Shown one piece after another: positions 1 through 6,665 of a stretch of 11,994 nucleotides of DNA. The position numbers were made by a program, and so were the translations under genes. Origin of the DNA: Bacteroidales bacterium (GTDB lineage: Bacteria > Bacteroidota > Bacteroidia > Bacteroidales > UBA932); NCBI GenBank assembly GCA_024683255.1, contig JAIKYL010000136.1, positions 1 to 11,994 of the forward strand. The letters run 5' to 3'. Below the pieces are notes generated by a model. That model made no database searches. It worked only from the letters and a program-made list of their open reading frames with translations, and had not been told where the DNA came from. Position 1 is the stretch's first letter. Each line of letters begins with the position of its first letter.

Positions 1-741
1 GACGACACGCCGGAGAAGGTGAAGGCCATGGTGGAAAAGGTGAACGGCATTCCCGTGAACTTCCCCGGCTGGCCGCTGCCCGCTTCCTGCTGCGTGTATC
101 CCAACCTGGGTCACGTGGTGGCTGCCACCCGCAAGGATCCGGCCCTGCACGTAACCACCGTAGCCGGCTGTTTCCCCACCTCCCAGAGCTGGCTGGAAGT
201 GAAGCTCAAGGAAATTGAACTGGCCGTCAGGGGCGGTGCCGATGAAATTGATATCGTGCTGGCCCTCAATACCTTCCTGGCAGGGGACTATGTGGCTGCC
301 GGTGCAGAGATCAAGGCTTCCCGGGAGTGCATAGACCGCGTGGCTGCAGAACTGGGTCGTCCAGTGGTGCTCAAGGTAATCCTGGAAACCGGCCTGCTGG
401 TTACCCCGGAACTCATTGCCGATGCCAGTTTCCTTGCCATGGAGAACGGTGCAGACTTCATTAAGACTTCCACCGGCAAGGTGAAGGTGAATGCCACTCC
501 GCAGGCCGCCTGGGTCATGTGCGAGTGCATCAAGAAGTTCTACGAAGCCACCGGCCGCAAGGTGGGCTTCAAGGCCGCCGGCGGCGTGTCATCGGCCCTG
601 GACGCCGTGTGCTACTATTCCATCGTGAACAGCATCCTGGGCAAGGAATGGATGGACAAGCAGTACTTCCGCTTTGGCGTTTCCTCGCTGGCCAACAAGC
701 TCCTGAGCGCCGTAGAGCAGAAGACCGTTACCTACTTCTAG
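1..741 (+). CDS. deoC: Deoxyribose-phosphate aldolase, 5'-truncated by window edge
   Basis: Cytosolic class I aldolase that splits 2-deoxyribose-5-phosphate into glyceraldehyde-3-phosphate and acetaldehyde during deoxynucleoside breakdown. The frame is open from base 1, so the real start lies upstream; 246 residues are visible and I estimate that about 50 N-terminal residues are missing. The catalytic set is present. The Schiff-base lysine is in FIKTSTGK (codon 463-465), the second active-site lysine is in GFKAAGG (codon 571-573), and the catalytic aspartate is in DEIDIV (codon 250-252). A GTG at 19 could be mistaken for a start, but homology-like sequence continues upstream of it. The TAG stop is followed by a clear intrinsic terminator, so this is the last gene of its transcript. 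The length and wording of the sequence fit the longer DeoC form of Bacteroidota rather than the short form of many Firmicutes. Confidence 0.93.
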   Translation, partial: DDTPEKVKAMVEKVNGIPVNFPGWPLPASCCVYPNLGHVVAATRKDPALHVTTVAGCFPTSQSWLEVKLKEIELAVRGGADEIDIVLALNTFLAGDYVAAGAEIKASRECIDRVAAELGRPVVLKVILETGLLVTPELIADASFLAMENGADFIKTSTGKVKVNATPQAAWVMCECIKKFYEATGRKVGFKAAGGVSSALDAVCYYSIVNSILGKEWMDKQYFRFGVSSLANKLLSAVEQKTVTYF

Positions 742-769
742 TCACCTACTTCTATAAAGGCGTTTAACT

Positions 770-807
770 CACGAAAAATGCGACCAATTTGGTCGCATTT
801 TTTCGTG
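770..807. terminator. Bidirectional intrinsic terminator between deoC and hppA
   Basis: A nearly perfect 18-bp stem with a minimal loop: the left arm 770-787 pairs with 789-807, which carries one extra T. The core TGCGACC pairs with GGTCGCA and is flanked by A-runs on the left and T-runs on the right. It therefore ends in a T-tract on either strand and can stop both deoC (+) and the converging hppA (-) transcripts. Confidence 0.85.
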
Positions 808-810
808 TAA

Positions 811-849
811 GCCCTCCCCCGAGGGGAGGGTTTGGGTGGGGGTAACGTG
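811..849 (+). repeat. 39-bp dispersed hairpin/G-rich repeat, copy A
   Basis: The element begins with a C-run/G-run hairpin (CCCTCCCCC and its mate around the central GA), continues with a G-rich arm and ends in TAACGTG. It is identical, base for base, to the reverse complement of 9412-9450, and a diverged version lies at 6564-6605. It sits between the deoC/hppA terminator and the hppA stop. Four G-runs at 823-842 satisfy a G-quadruplex pattern on the plus strand. Confidence 0.85.
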
Positions 850-869
850 TAGCAATAACGTGCTGCACA

Positions 870-3077
870 TTAGTGCAGCATAACCGTCAGGCCTGCCATA
901 ACGATGGAAACCATGCTCATGAGTTTGATGAGGATGTTCAGGGAAGGACCGGAGGTGTCCTTGAAGGGATCTCCCACGGTGTCTCCCACCACGGTGGCAT
1001 GGTGACTGGGGGAATTCTTGCCGCCAAAGTTGCCTTCTTCCACATACTTCTTGGCATTGTCCCAGGCACCGCCGGAATTGGCCAGGAAGATGGCCAGCAC
1101 GAATCCGGCACCCAGACCGCCGGCCAAGAGGCCGATCACGCCCGCAGGACCCAGCACCACGCCAACCAGCATGGGAACGATGATGGCCAGCAGGGACGGG
1201 AAGATCATTTCATGCTGGGCTGCCTTGGTGGAAATGCGTACGCAGGAAGTATAGTCTGGACGCTGTTTTCCCTCCAGGATACCGGCAATCTCGCGGAACT
1301 GGCGGCGGACTTCCACCACCATCTTCTCCGCGGCGCGTCCCACGGCGTTCATGGTGAGGCCGCAGAAGAGGAAGGCCATCATGGAGCCGATGAAAACGCC
1401 CACCAGCACCAGGGGGTTCATAAGGGTAATATCGTAGTACTCAACAATATCTGTGATACTGGCGGAGACGGTTTCCACCGTACGTCCGCCCACGTCCAGC
1501 ACCGTCTTTCCAATGTGGCTGAAGCCAATCTTGAGCTCTTCAATATAGGAGGCCAGCAGGGCCAGGGCCGTAAGGGCGGCGGAGCCGATGGCGAAGCCCT
1601 TTCCGGTTGCGGCAGTGGTGTTGCCCAGGGAGTCCAGAATATCCGTCTTTTCGCGCACGGAAGGATCCAGCTCGCTCATCTGGGCGTTGCCGCCGGCATT
1701 ATCGGCGATGGGGCCGTAAGCGTCTGTGGCCAAGGTGATTCCCAAGGTGGAAAGCATACCCACAGCAGCGATGGAAATGCCGTACAGACCCAGGCTAAGG
1801 CTCTCCGTGGAGAAGTGGAAGCCCGTTGCAAAACCATAGGCTAGGAGGATGGCGACGGCAATGGTAATCACAGGGATGGCCGATGAACGCATGCCCAGGC
1901 CCACGCCGTTGATAATCACGGTGGCGGAACCCGTCTGGGCGCTCTCCGCCAGCTTCCGGGTGGGTTTATACGAATGGGAAGTATAGTACTCCGTTACCTT
2001 GCCGATGATGACGCCTGCCAGGAGGCCGCTGAGCACGCTGAGGGCCAGCTGCCACCACTGAGGAAGGCCGTTCTGTCCGTCAAAGCCCAGGACGTAGAAT
2101 ACGCCGAAGGAGAGGACGGCAATGAGGATGGCAGCCAGGTTGGTGCCGCGGCTCAGGGAACCCAGCAGGTCCTTGAGGGTGGCGCCTTCCTTGGTGCGAA
2201 CCACGTAAATACCTAAGATAGAAAGCATAACGCCGATGGCGGCAATCATCATGGGGGCCAGGATGGCTTTCATCTGCACGTCCGTACCTGCCTGGAAGAA
2301 GGCCGATGCACCCAGGGCCATGGTGGCCAGGATGCTGCCGCAGTAGCTCTCGTACAGGTCTGCGCCCATGCCGGCTACGTCGCCCACATTGTCGCCTACA
2401 TTATCGGCAATGGTGGCGGGATTGCGCGGATCGTCCTCCGGGATGTCCTGCTCCACTTTACCTACGATGTCTGCGCCTACATCGGCCGCCTTGGTATAAA
2501 TACCGCCGCCCACACGTGCGAAGAGGGCTTGCGTGCTGGCGCCCATGCCGAAGGTGAGCATGGTGGTGGTGATTACCACAAGCGTCTGGGCGTCTGATGC
2601 TTCATGGATAAAGGTGCGGAGGATGAGCCACCAGATGGAGATATCCAGCAGACCCAGGCCCACCACGGTGAGACCCATAACGGCGCCGCTGCGGAACGCC
2701 ACCTTGAGGCCGGAGTTGAGGCTGCGCATGGTGGCATTGGCCGTACGGCCGGATGCGTAGGTGGCTGTCTTCATGCCCACGAAACCTGCCAGACCGGAGA
2801 AGAAACCGCCGGTAAGGAAGGCAAACGGAACCCACGGATTCTGAACGCCAAAGCCATAGGCCAGGATGGCAAACAATACTGCCAGGACGGCAAAAACGAT
2901 GACAACAATCTTGTATTGTTGTTTAAGATACGCCATGGCTCCTTCGCGCACATACTGGGCAATCTCCTTCATGGTGGGAGTGCCTTCTTCTTCCTTCATC
3001 ATCTGATGGAAGAACCACCAGGCAAAGAACAAGGCCACCAGCGAAGCGGCGGGAACCAGATAGAAAAGGTTGGTCAT
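870..3077 (-). CDS. hppA: K+-stimulated ion-pumping membrane pyrophosphatase
   Basis: Polytopic inner-membrane pyrophosphatase that couples PPi hydrolysis to Na+ and/or H+ export. The 735 residues match the usual family length (about 700-770). Many hydrophobic segments are visible, starting with one at about residues 5-24. The PPi/Mg2+ site is intact: [11 protein letters not shown] at 199-209, DDPRNPA at 215-221, DNVGDNVGD at 225-233, a second acidic motif [12 protein letters not shown] at 452-463, and C-terminal [15 protein letters not shown]. In [10 protein letters not shown] (485-494) Ala489 occupies the position that is Lys in K+-independent enzymes, and Gly492 replaces the accompanying Thr, so K+ dependence is expected. 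Characterised Bacteroides relatives pump Na+ together with H+; that specificity cannot be read directly here. The TAA stop lies inside a small hairpin. It is monocistronic, ends at the shared terminator at 770-807, and has a promoter-like box at 3116-3123. Confidence 0.95.
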   Translation of the reverse strand: MTNLFYLVPAASLVALFFAWWFFHQMMKEEEGTPTMKEIAQYVREGAMAYLKQQYKIVVIVFAVLAVLFAILAYGFGVQNPWVPFAFLTGGFFSGLAGFVGMKTATYASGRTANATMRSLNSGLKVAFRSGAVMGLTVVGLGLLDISIWWLILRTFIHEASDAQTLVVITTTMLTFGMGASTQALFARVGGGIYTKAADVGADIVGKVEQDIPEDDPRNPATIADNVGDNVGDVAGMGADLYESYCGSILATMALGASAFFQAGTDVQMKAILAPMMIAAIGVMLSILGIYVVRTKEGATLKDLLGSLSRGTNLAAILIAVLSFGVFYVLGFDGQNGLPQWWQLALSVLSGLLAGVIIGKVTEYYTSHSYKPTRKLAESAQTGSATVIINGVGLGMRSSAIPVITIAVAILLAYGFATGFHFSTESLSLGLYGISIAAVGMLSTLGITLATDAYGPIADNAGGNAQMSELDPSVREKTDILDSLGNTTAATGKGFAIGSAALTALALLASYIEELKIGFSHIGKTVLDVGGRTVETVSASITDIVEYYDITLMNPLVLVGVFIGSMMAFLFCGLTMNAVGRAAEKMVVEVRRQFREIAGILEGKQRPDYTSCVRISTKAAQHEMIFPSLLAIIVPMLVGVVLGPAGVIGLLAGGLGAGFVLAIFLANSGGAWDNAKKYVEEGNFGGKNSPSHHATVVGDTVGDPFKDTSGPSLNILIKLMSMVSIVMAGLTVMLH

Positions 3078-3115
3078 AGTGTTATGTGGTTATTTCTTTT
3101 CCTAATATGTAGATG

Positions 3116-3123
3116 CGAAGATA
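3116..3123 (-). promoter_or_regulatory. Possible hppA -7 box
   Basis: On the minus strand TATCTTCG differs by one base from the Bacteroidota -7 consensus TAnnTTTG and lies about 40 bp upstream of the hppA ATG. No TTG lies at the ideal 19-21 bp distance; the nearest are 13 and 24 bp away. The assignment is therefore tentative. Confidence 0.35.
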
Positions 3124-3148
3124 AGAAAAAAAACGCCAAGTTGTATAC

Positions 3149-3181
3149 AAAAAAGGCCCCGATACCTTAAGTACCGGGGCC
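3149..3181 (-). terminator. Intrinsic terminator after tRNA-Leu
   Basis: On the minus strand a 12-bp stem (GGCCCCG pairing with CGGGGCC, extended inward with G-T pairs) has a TAA loop and is followed by six T at 3154-3149. It starts only two bases after the tRNA 3' end. It would end the tRNA transcript and any read-through from the upstream envelope operon, isolating hppA. Confidence 0.85.
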
Positions 3182-3183
3182 TG

Positions 3184-3267
3184 TGCGCGAAATCAGAGTC
3201 GAACTGACACGTCCTTTCGGACACTACCTCCTGAGAGTAGCGCGTCTACCAATTCCGCCATCCGCGC
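3184..3267 (-). tRNA. tRNA-Leu (anticodon CAG)
   Basis: A class II tRNA of 84 nt. The 7-bp acceptor stem is GCGCGGA with TTCGCGC. The D-arm region reads GGCGGAATTGGTAGACGC. The anticodon stem CTACT/GGTAG encloses loop CTCAGGA with anticodon CAG. There is a long variable arm (GTCC-GAAA-GGAC) and a T-loop TTCGACT. The discriminator is A, and CCA is not encoded, so the tail must be added by the CCA enzyme. It has its own promoter (3282-3311) and terminator (3149-3181). Confidence 0.96.
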
Positions 3268-3281
3268 ATCGTTTGGGACTG

Positions 3282-3311
3282 CAAATATACGCACTTTTTT
3301 CGAAATCCCAA
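3282..3311 (-). promoter_or_regulatory. Promoter of tRNA-Leu
   Basis: On the minus strand a perfect TATATTTG (-7 box, 3289-3282) is preceded by TTG (3311-3309) at 19 bp. This matches the Bacteroidota sigma-ABfr consensus TTG-N19-21-TAnnTTTG. The box ends 14 bp before the tRNA 5' end. The -33 element lies immediately after the stop codon of the FimB/Mfa2-like gene. Confidence 0.78.
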
Positions 3312-3315
3312 ATAA

Positions 3316-4080
3316 TTAGATGATAATTTCTAAGGGAATCACCGTGGTCCAACTGTCTATGGAAAGGGTGAGTGCGGTAACGGAAAGGTCTATCTCCAGG
3401 GTCAGGTCCTCCAGGTCGGCCTGCGTCCAGTCGTAACCGTAGCGTTCCAGGTAGTATCCCAGGTCAAAGGTTCGTACCACGCGGTCCGGCATGGTTATGT
3501 CAAGGAGCAGTGTCTGGTCCGGAAACTGGCGGGGGAGACGGACGGTAAGGCCGTCGTCCAGCCGGCAGGAGAAGACGCCGTCGGTGGGCGTCCCGTCCCA
3601 CAGGATGCCGTCTACCGGGCCCCGGACTTCGGTCCAGTAAGGTTCTCCCCAGCCCGGAGGCCCGCTGAAATCAATGGAAAGGTTGCAGAAATGCTTTCTG
3701 AGCAGCACATTCACGCTGGCTGAATCCAGCCCGGCCAGGTCCATTTCCGTATTGAACAGATAGACGGCCGGACTGTCATACCCCAGCGGAATCTCCACCT
3801 TGCCGTCCGGATTCACGGTGGCGCCCGCCACGGCTTTTACTGATATGGCACCTTTCTGGGGCCGGGCCAGCACCACCGTGTCTCCGTAGGCCAGATGCTC
3901 TTCCTTTCCGCGCTCACTTTCCACTATGACTTTAACCGGTCGGGAAGGGAGAGACTCCAGATGGATATAAAGTGCGCAGGGGCAGTCTTCCCGCTTCTCC
4001 TTCACGGAACAGGATGCCGTTGCAAGAATGAGGGAAAGAGCCGGGAAAACCATGCTCCTGCGGCAGAATTCAGAAAACAT
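3316..4080 (-). CDS. FimB/Mfa2-like lipoprotein, last gene of envelope operon
   Basis: Predicted lipid-anchored surface protein of 254 residues. From the chosen ATG, the signal peptide has a basic RR n-region, a hydrophobic core at about residues 10-22 and a lipobox-like TASC with Cys24. A second cysteine pair (CPC, 33-35) follows at once. The mature part is rich in beta-strand-like sequence and ends with a YGYDWTQADLEDLTLEIDL stretch, which I recognise as typical of the FimB/Mfa2 anchor-subunit superfamily of Bacteroidales fimbriae. The assignment is by recall, not by a search. The frame stays open upstream to 4209, but that part is antisense-like overlap with the DUF3575 gene. ATG 4080 overlaps that gene's stop by 11 nt, the same overlap as at the other junction, so translational coupling is likely. 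An alternative start is ATG 4053. No fimbrillin gene is adjacent, so an anchoring role is inferred only. Confidence 0.6.
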   Translation of the reverse strand: MFSEFCRRSMVFPALSLILATASCSVKEKREDCPCALYIHLESLPSRPVKVIVESERGKEEHLAYGDTVVLARPQKGAISVKAVAGATVNPDGKVEIPLGYDSPAVYLFNTEMDLAGLDSASVNVLLRKHFCNLSIDFSGPPGWGEPYWTEVRGPVDGILWDGTPTDGVFSCRLDDGLTVRLPRQFPDQTLLLDITMPDRVVRTFDLGYYLERYGYDWTQADLEDLTLEIDLSVTALTLSIDSWTTVIPLEIII

Positions 4081-4627
4081 ATACCAGTGCCAGCATGAGG
4101 TCCGACGGCAGGATGAAGCTCCGTTCTCCCGAGTCCACGGTGACTCCGCACACCGGGCAGGCGTAGGTGACATAGCGGTCGTAACCGCCCCAGACGCCCA
4201 GGCCCACATCCAGGTTCAGGTGTTTGTTTATCATATAGGAATAGCCTCCGGAAAGGCCCAGCCCATAGCGGTCTCCTTCATCGGTTATGGGCGTTTTAAT
4301 ACCGCCGCGGTTGTATTCCTGGTACTGGAGGCGGGTCCCTGCCCACCAGCCGGAATATACGTGCCAGGGCCAGAATCTCACGCCCACGCCATATAGCTGC
4401 TGCCGGGCCGAGAGGGGCTCTCCTTTCTTCTCATAATGGAACGGATTGAACTTGGCCACTGCGGTCATGGACCAGTGCTGGCCGGTGGCCAGGCTGCCTT
4501 CCAGGTTCATGGTCCCAAAGTTGGCATAGTCCATAAAGTTGGTCCCAAGGGACCAGCGCTGGGCGGCACAGGGGAGGCCGATGCATATAAGCAATGCCGC
4601 CAAAAGTATTGATCGTTTATTTCCCAT
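4070..4627 (-). CDS. DUF3575-family outer-membrane beta-barrel protein
   Basis: An exported protein of 185 residues. Residues 1-22 form a standard signal peptide (basic start, hydrophobic stretch, cleavage expected near CAA-Q). The mature chain alternates aromatic and polar residues and ends in VYVF with a terminal Phe, as outer-membrane barrels do. Features I associate with DUF3575 are present: an NLEGSL/GQHWS strand near 41-53, MINKHLNLDVGLGVWGGYDRY near 132-152, and the CPVCG cysteine pair (C157, C160) before the last strand. Members are often encoded in Bacteroidales fimbrial-type loci. Its ATG overlaps the end of the metallopeptidase-like gene by 11 nt, and its TGA overlaps the next gene by 11 nt. 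The molecular function of the family is not established. Confidence 0.75.
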   Translation of the reverse strand: MGNKRSILLAALLICIGLPCAAQRWSLGTNFMDYANFGTMNLEGSLATGQHWSMTAVAKFNPFHYEKKGEPLSARQQLYGVGVRFWPWHVYSGWWAGTRLQYQEYNRGGIKTPITDEGDRYGLGLSGGYSYMINKHLNLDVGLGVWGGYDRYVTYACPVCGVTVDSGERSFILPSDLMLALVYVF

Positions 4628-6233
4628 AAAGCGTAAAGGTTTGTTCGATAAGTGTTTCCCGTTCGGGGTACATGGAGATGAGTTCTTCTTTCAAGAGATC
4701 CGTTGAGTTGATCTCGGGTTTCAAGGCCCGGTAGATTTCCCCACGGGTCATACCCCTTTCGTACAGGTAGGAGAAGATTTCCGGACGGAACCAGAAAGAG
4801 GTTCCAAAGGTGGGCATGGGCACGCTGTAGCGGTCTTTATAAAGGGACGCTTCCATAAAATAGGCCCACATCTCTCCCACTTCGCAGAAGCCGGCCCCGT
4901 TCCGCCCGCCCGTACCGTAGGCCTCTTTCCCTTCAGTTACAAACGCTTCCAGGATATAGCGGATATAGGGATCCCAGAAGACTTTTCCGGCCTGGGAGAA
5001 ATGGCTGGCATGGGCCAGTTCGTGAACGGTGGCATCGTACAGATCGGCATAAGTGTGACGCTTTTTTGTGCCGATGGTGATGTCCGGGGAGAAGAGCCTA
5101 ACCACAAAGAGTCCCAGGTCCGTATACTGCGCCAGGTACTTCTGCAGCAGTTCCATGATAATGGAATAGTTGGGGAAGGTGCCGTGATGGATCATGGCGG
5201 CGCTGGAGGATTCCACGTCCGGGAAAACCCATATCCGGAGGTCTGCGGGGGGCGGGGTAATGTCCAGATCGGCTTCGTTGCAACGGGAATAATACTCGTA
5301 GGCGGCATTGTTGATCACGCTGCGCCTGAACAGATTGGCGTCGGATTCCTGGGTGATGTTGTAGTCGATGCCTTCCGGACCGCCCGGCCCCAGGGTGCAG
5401 ACCGATGCGGGTATGATGATAAAGTTAAAGCCGATGTTAAAGCCGTATTCGTTTGAAAATACCAGCCGATAACGGGGATTGCCGGTGTATTCCACGTCCA
5501 TTTGGTAATAGCCGTCCCTGTCGGTATAGCAGGTGGCAATTTTCACGAAGACATTGCAGGCCACCATCACCCCGGCCAGGCCGAAGGGCTTTCCGCCGTT
5601 ACATTCCGGATCTTCGATGGTAATGCGGCCGGAAGGGGCCATGGCGATGGTTTCATCGGCCTTGGTGGCATAGGGCCACAGGTCTTCGTTCCCGGTAAGT
5701 CGGTATGCTTCCTTTTCCACTACCCTCCAGTCAATCTCCTGGTCCAGGGCGCGTGTGGACGGAGCGTGTTCGGAGAGGAAGCACTCGTCCAGGACTTCGT
5801 ATTCGATGTCTTTGGGAAAGACGAAGTCCCTGGGCACCAGCGAGTACTGCCAGGTAATGTTTTCATCACCCACTTCCGGGTCCTGGTAATAGTCGCCTTC
5901 CCGGAGAATCTGGTAGTCCATGGGATGGTCCAGCAGATAGATGCCGGTCTGTTCCAGCCTTTTCAGCTGCGCGTCATCCTTGGGGAGGAAGCGCACATAG
6001 AGATCCGTGGTCTGGATGTCCACCCTGTCGGCCTTAGTAGGGTAGGCCTTGGTGAGGGCGGTCCTCATATTATCCACGGTGTAAGGGTCGTCCAGCTTCT
6101 TTCCCAGCTGGATCATGTCGTGGTACACTTCGCCTTCGGGCTGCCGGTCGGCCCCGGGCAAGTCGTCGTTCCTGCAGGCCGCCAGCCCCAGGAGCGGAAT
6201 CAAGAGTAGGAGGATGGGCGTTTTTGGTCTCAT
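4617..6233 (-). CDS. Lipoprotein with HExxH metallopeptidase motif, first gene of envelope operon
   Basis: Predicted lipid-anchored protein of 538 residues from ATG 6233. This start was chosen over an in-frame TTG at 6254 because it gives a compact signal peptide with lipobox LAAC (Cys20). The N-terminal region has the YVRFLPKDD and DYYQDPE...TWQYSLVPRDFVFP wording seen in Bacteroidales surface lipoproteins. Residues about 210-258 resemble a carboxypeptidase-regulatory-like beta-sandwich (GLAGVMVACN...YTDRDGYYQMDV). The C-terminal half carries ATVHELAHASHF, with His404, Glu405 and His408 as expected zinc and catalytic residues. About 45 residues later comes CEVGEMWAYFME, where Glu451 or Glu454 could be the third ligand, as in gluzincins. 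I do not recognise a named peptidase family. It heads a coupled operon with DUF3575 and FimB/Mfa2-like genes. Substrate unknown; processing of surface or fimbrial proteins is speculation. Confidence 0.7.
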   Translation of the reverse strand: MRPKTPILLLLIPLLGLAACRNDDLPGADRQPEGEVYHDMIQLGKKLDDPYTVDNMRTALTKAYPTKADRVDIQTTDLYVRFLPKDDAQLKRLEQTGIYLLDHPMDYQILREGDYYQDPEVGDENITWQYSLVPRDFVFPKDIEYEVLDECFLSEHAPSTRALDQEIDWRVVEKEAYRLTGNEDLWPYATKADETIAMAPSGRITIEDPECNGGKPFGLAGVMVACNVFVKIATCYTDRDGYYQMDVEYTGNPRYRLVFSNEYGFNIGFNFIIIPASVCTLGPGGPEGIDYNITQESDANLFRRSVINNAAYEYYSRCNEADLDITPPPADLRIWVFPDVESSSAAMIHHGTFPNYSIIMELLQKYLAQYTDLGLFVVRLFSPDITIGTKKRHTYADLYDATVHELAHASHFSQAGKVFWDPYIRYILEAFVTEGKEAYGTGGRNGAGFCEVGEMWAYFMEASLYKDRYSVPMPTFGTSFWFRPEIFSYLYERGMTRGEIYRALKPEINSTDLLKEELISMYPERETLIEQTFTLYGK

Positions 6234-6299
6234 AGCACTTTTGTTTTGCTGCAAAGCTGAGAAAACTTATCCGTGTACCGAAAAAAGAAACGTTTATTT

Positions 6300-6339
6300 G
6301 CAAAATCGGCCTTCTGCGGTCTTCTACGGCCGATTTTGC
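6300..6339. promoter_or_regulatory. Perfect 12-bp inverted repeat upstream of envelope operon
   Basis: GCAAAATCGGCC (6300-6311) and GGCCGATTTTGC (6328-6339) are exact reverse complements with a 16-bp spacer containing the near-repeats TTCTGCGG and TTCTACGG. It lies 67-106 bp upstream of the lipoprotein ATG. It could be an operator for a dimeric regulator or a leader hairpin. No T-tract follows on either strand, so an intrinsic terminator is less likely. Confidence 0.55.
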
Positions 6340-6501
6340 CTCCTTCTCAAAATCAAAAACGTTGCAAAAAACTTTCATGGACCGCCGGAATCGGCCTCCC
6401 AGCCCCCTCCAACGCCCAAAAAGAAAAATAAAACTATACGGCAAAACATACACACCATACAGTTTCTTGAAAAAGATTCAAGCTATCCTGTAAAAAATTC
6501 T

Positions 6502-6509
6502 TAAATTTG
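6502..6509 (+). promoter_or_regulatory. Likely typA promoter -7 box
   Basis: TAAATTTG is an exact match to TAnnTTTG on the plus strand, about 157 bp upstream of the typA ATG. The only -33 candidate is a TTC at 6477-6479, 22 bp away, so the -33 element is weak. If correct, the typA mRNA has a long leader carrying the repeat hairpin at 6564-6605. Confidence 0.45.
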
Positions 6510-6563
6510 TAAGTTTTTTTAGTATCATTATTTTACTGGGTTGAGCCCGCAGGGCGATAGTAA

Positions 6564-6605
6564 GTCCCTCTCCCGAGGAGAGGGATTTAGGGAGAGGGTA
6601 ACGTA
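6564..6605 (+). repeat. Diverged variant of the dispersed repeat, copy C
   Basis: Same architecture as the copies at 811-849 and 9412-9450: a hairpin CCCTCTCCC-GA-GGAGAGGG, then ATTTAGGGAGAGGG, then the shared TAACGT end. The internal bases differ at several positions, and only three G-runs of three remain, so the G-quadruplex pattern is lost. It lies in the predicted typA leader. Confidence 0.75.
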
Positions 6606-6665
6606 GGACAGTCGCAGCTTGAGCCTGTGGGCACTTGGTTGAAAAAAGAGACATACAGTACATTT

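Larger units (their letters stand above)
6234..6665. other. 432-bp divergent intergenic region (envelope operon / typA)
   Basis: I see no convincing gene here. Contents from left to right: a weak -7-like CAGCTTTG (minus, 6259-6252) just upstream of the envelope operon; a perfect 12-bp inverted repeat (6300-6311 / 6328-6339); an AT-rich, A-tract-rich stretch (about 6340-6480); a 6-bp inverted repeat CTTGAA-N5-TTCAAG at 6466-6482; the likely typA -7 box at 6502-6509; a small GCCC-GCA-GGGC hairpin at 6545-6555; and the dispersed-repeat variant at 6564-6605. The last two would lie in the typA leader RNA. Confidence 0.7.

Noticed and set aside
873..1844. A 323-codon plus-strand open frame opposite hppA
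   Set aside because: His- and Gly-rich antisense translation of conserved membrane pyrophosphatase sequence; no independent support.
4081..4209. N-terminal extension of the FimB/Mfa2-like gene up to 4209
   Set aside because: The extra 43 residues are Trp/Ser/Arg-rich with no signal peptide and overlap the DUF3575 gene. Starting at 4080 gives a proper lipoprotein signal and an 11-nt overlap matching the other junction.
6300..6339. An intrinsic terminator reading of the 12-bp inverted repeat
   Set aside because: There is no T-tract after either arm, the loop is 16 bases, and no gene on either strand ends into it.
6070..6453. A 127-codon minus-strand open frame covering the envelope operon promoter region
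   Set aside because: It overlaps the lipoprotein signal-peptide region in another frame and runs over the inverted repeat; no recognisable domain.
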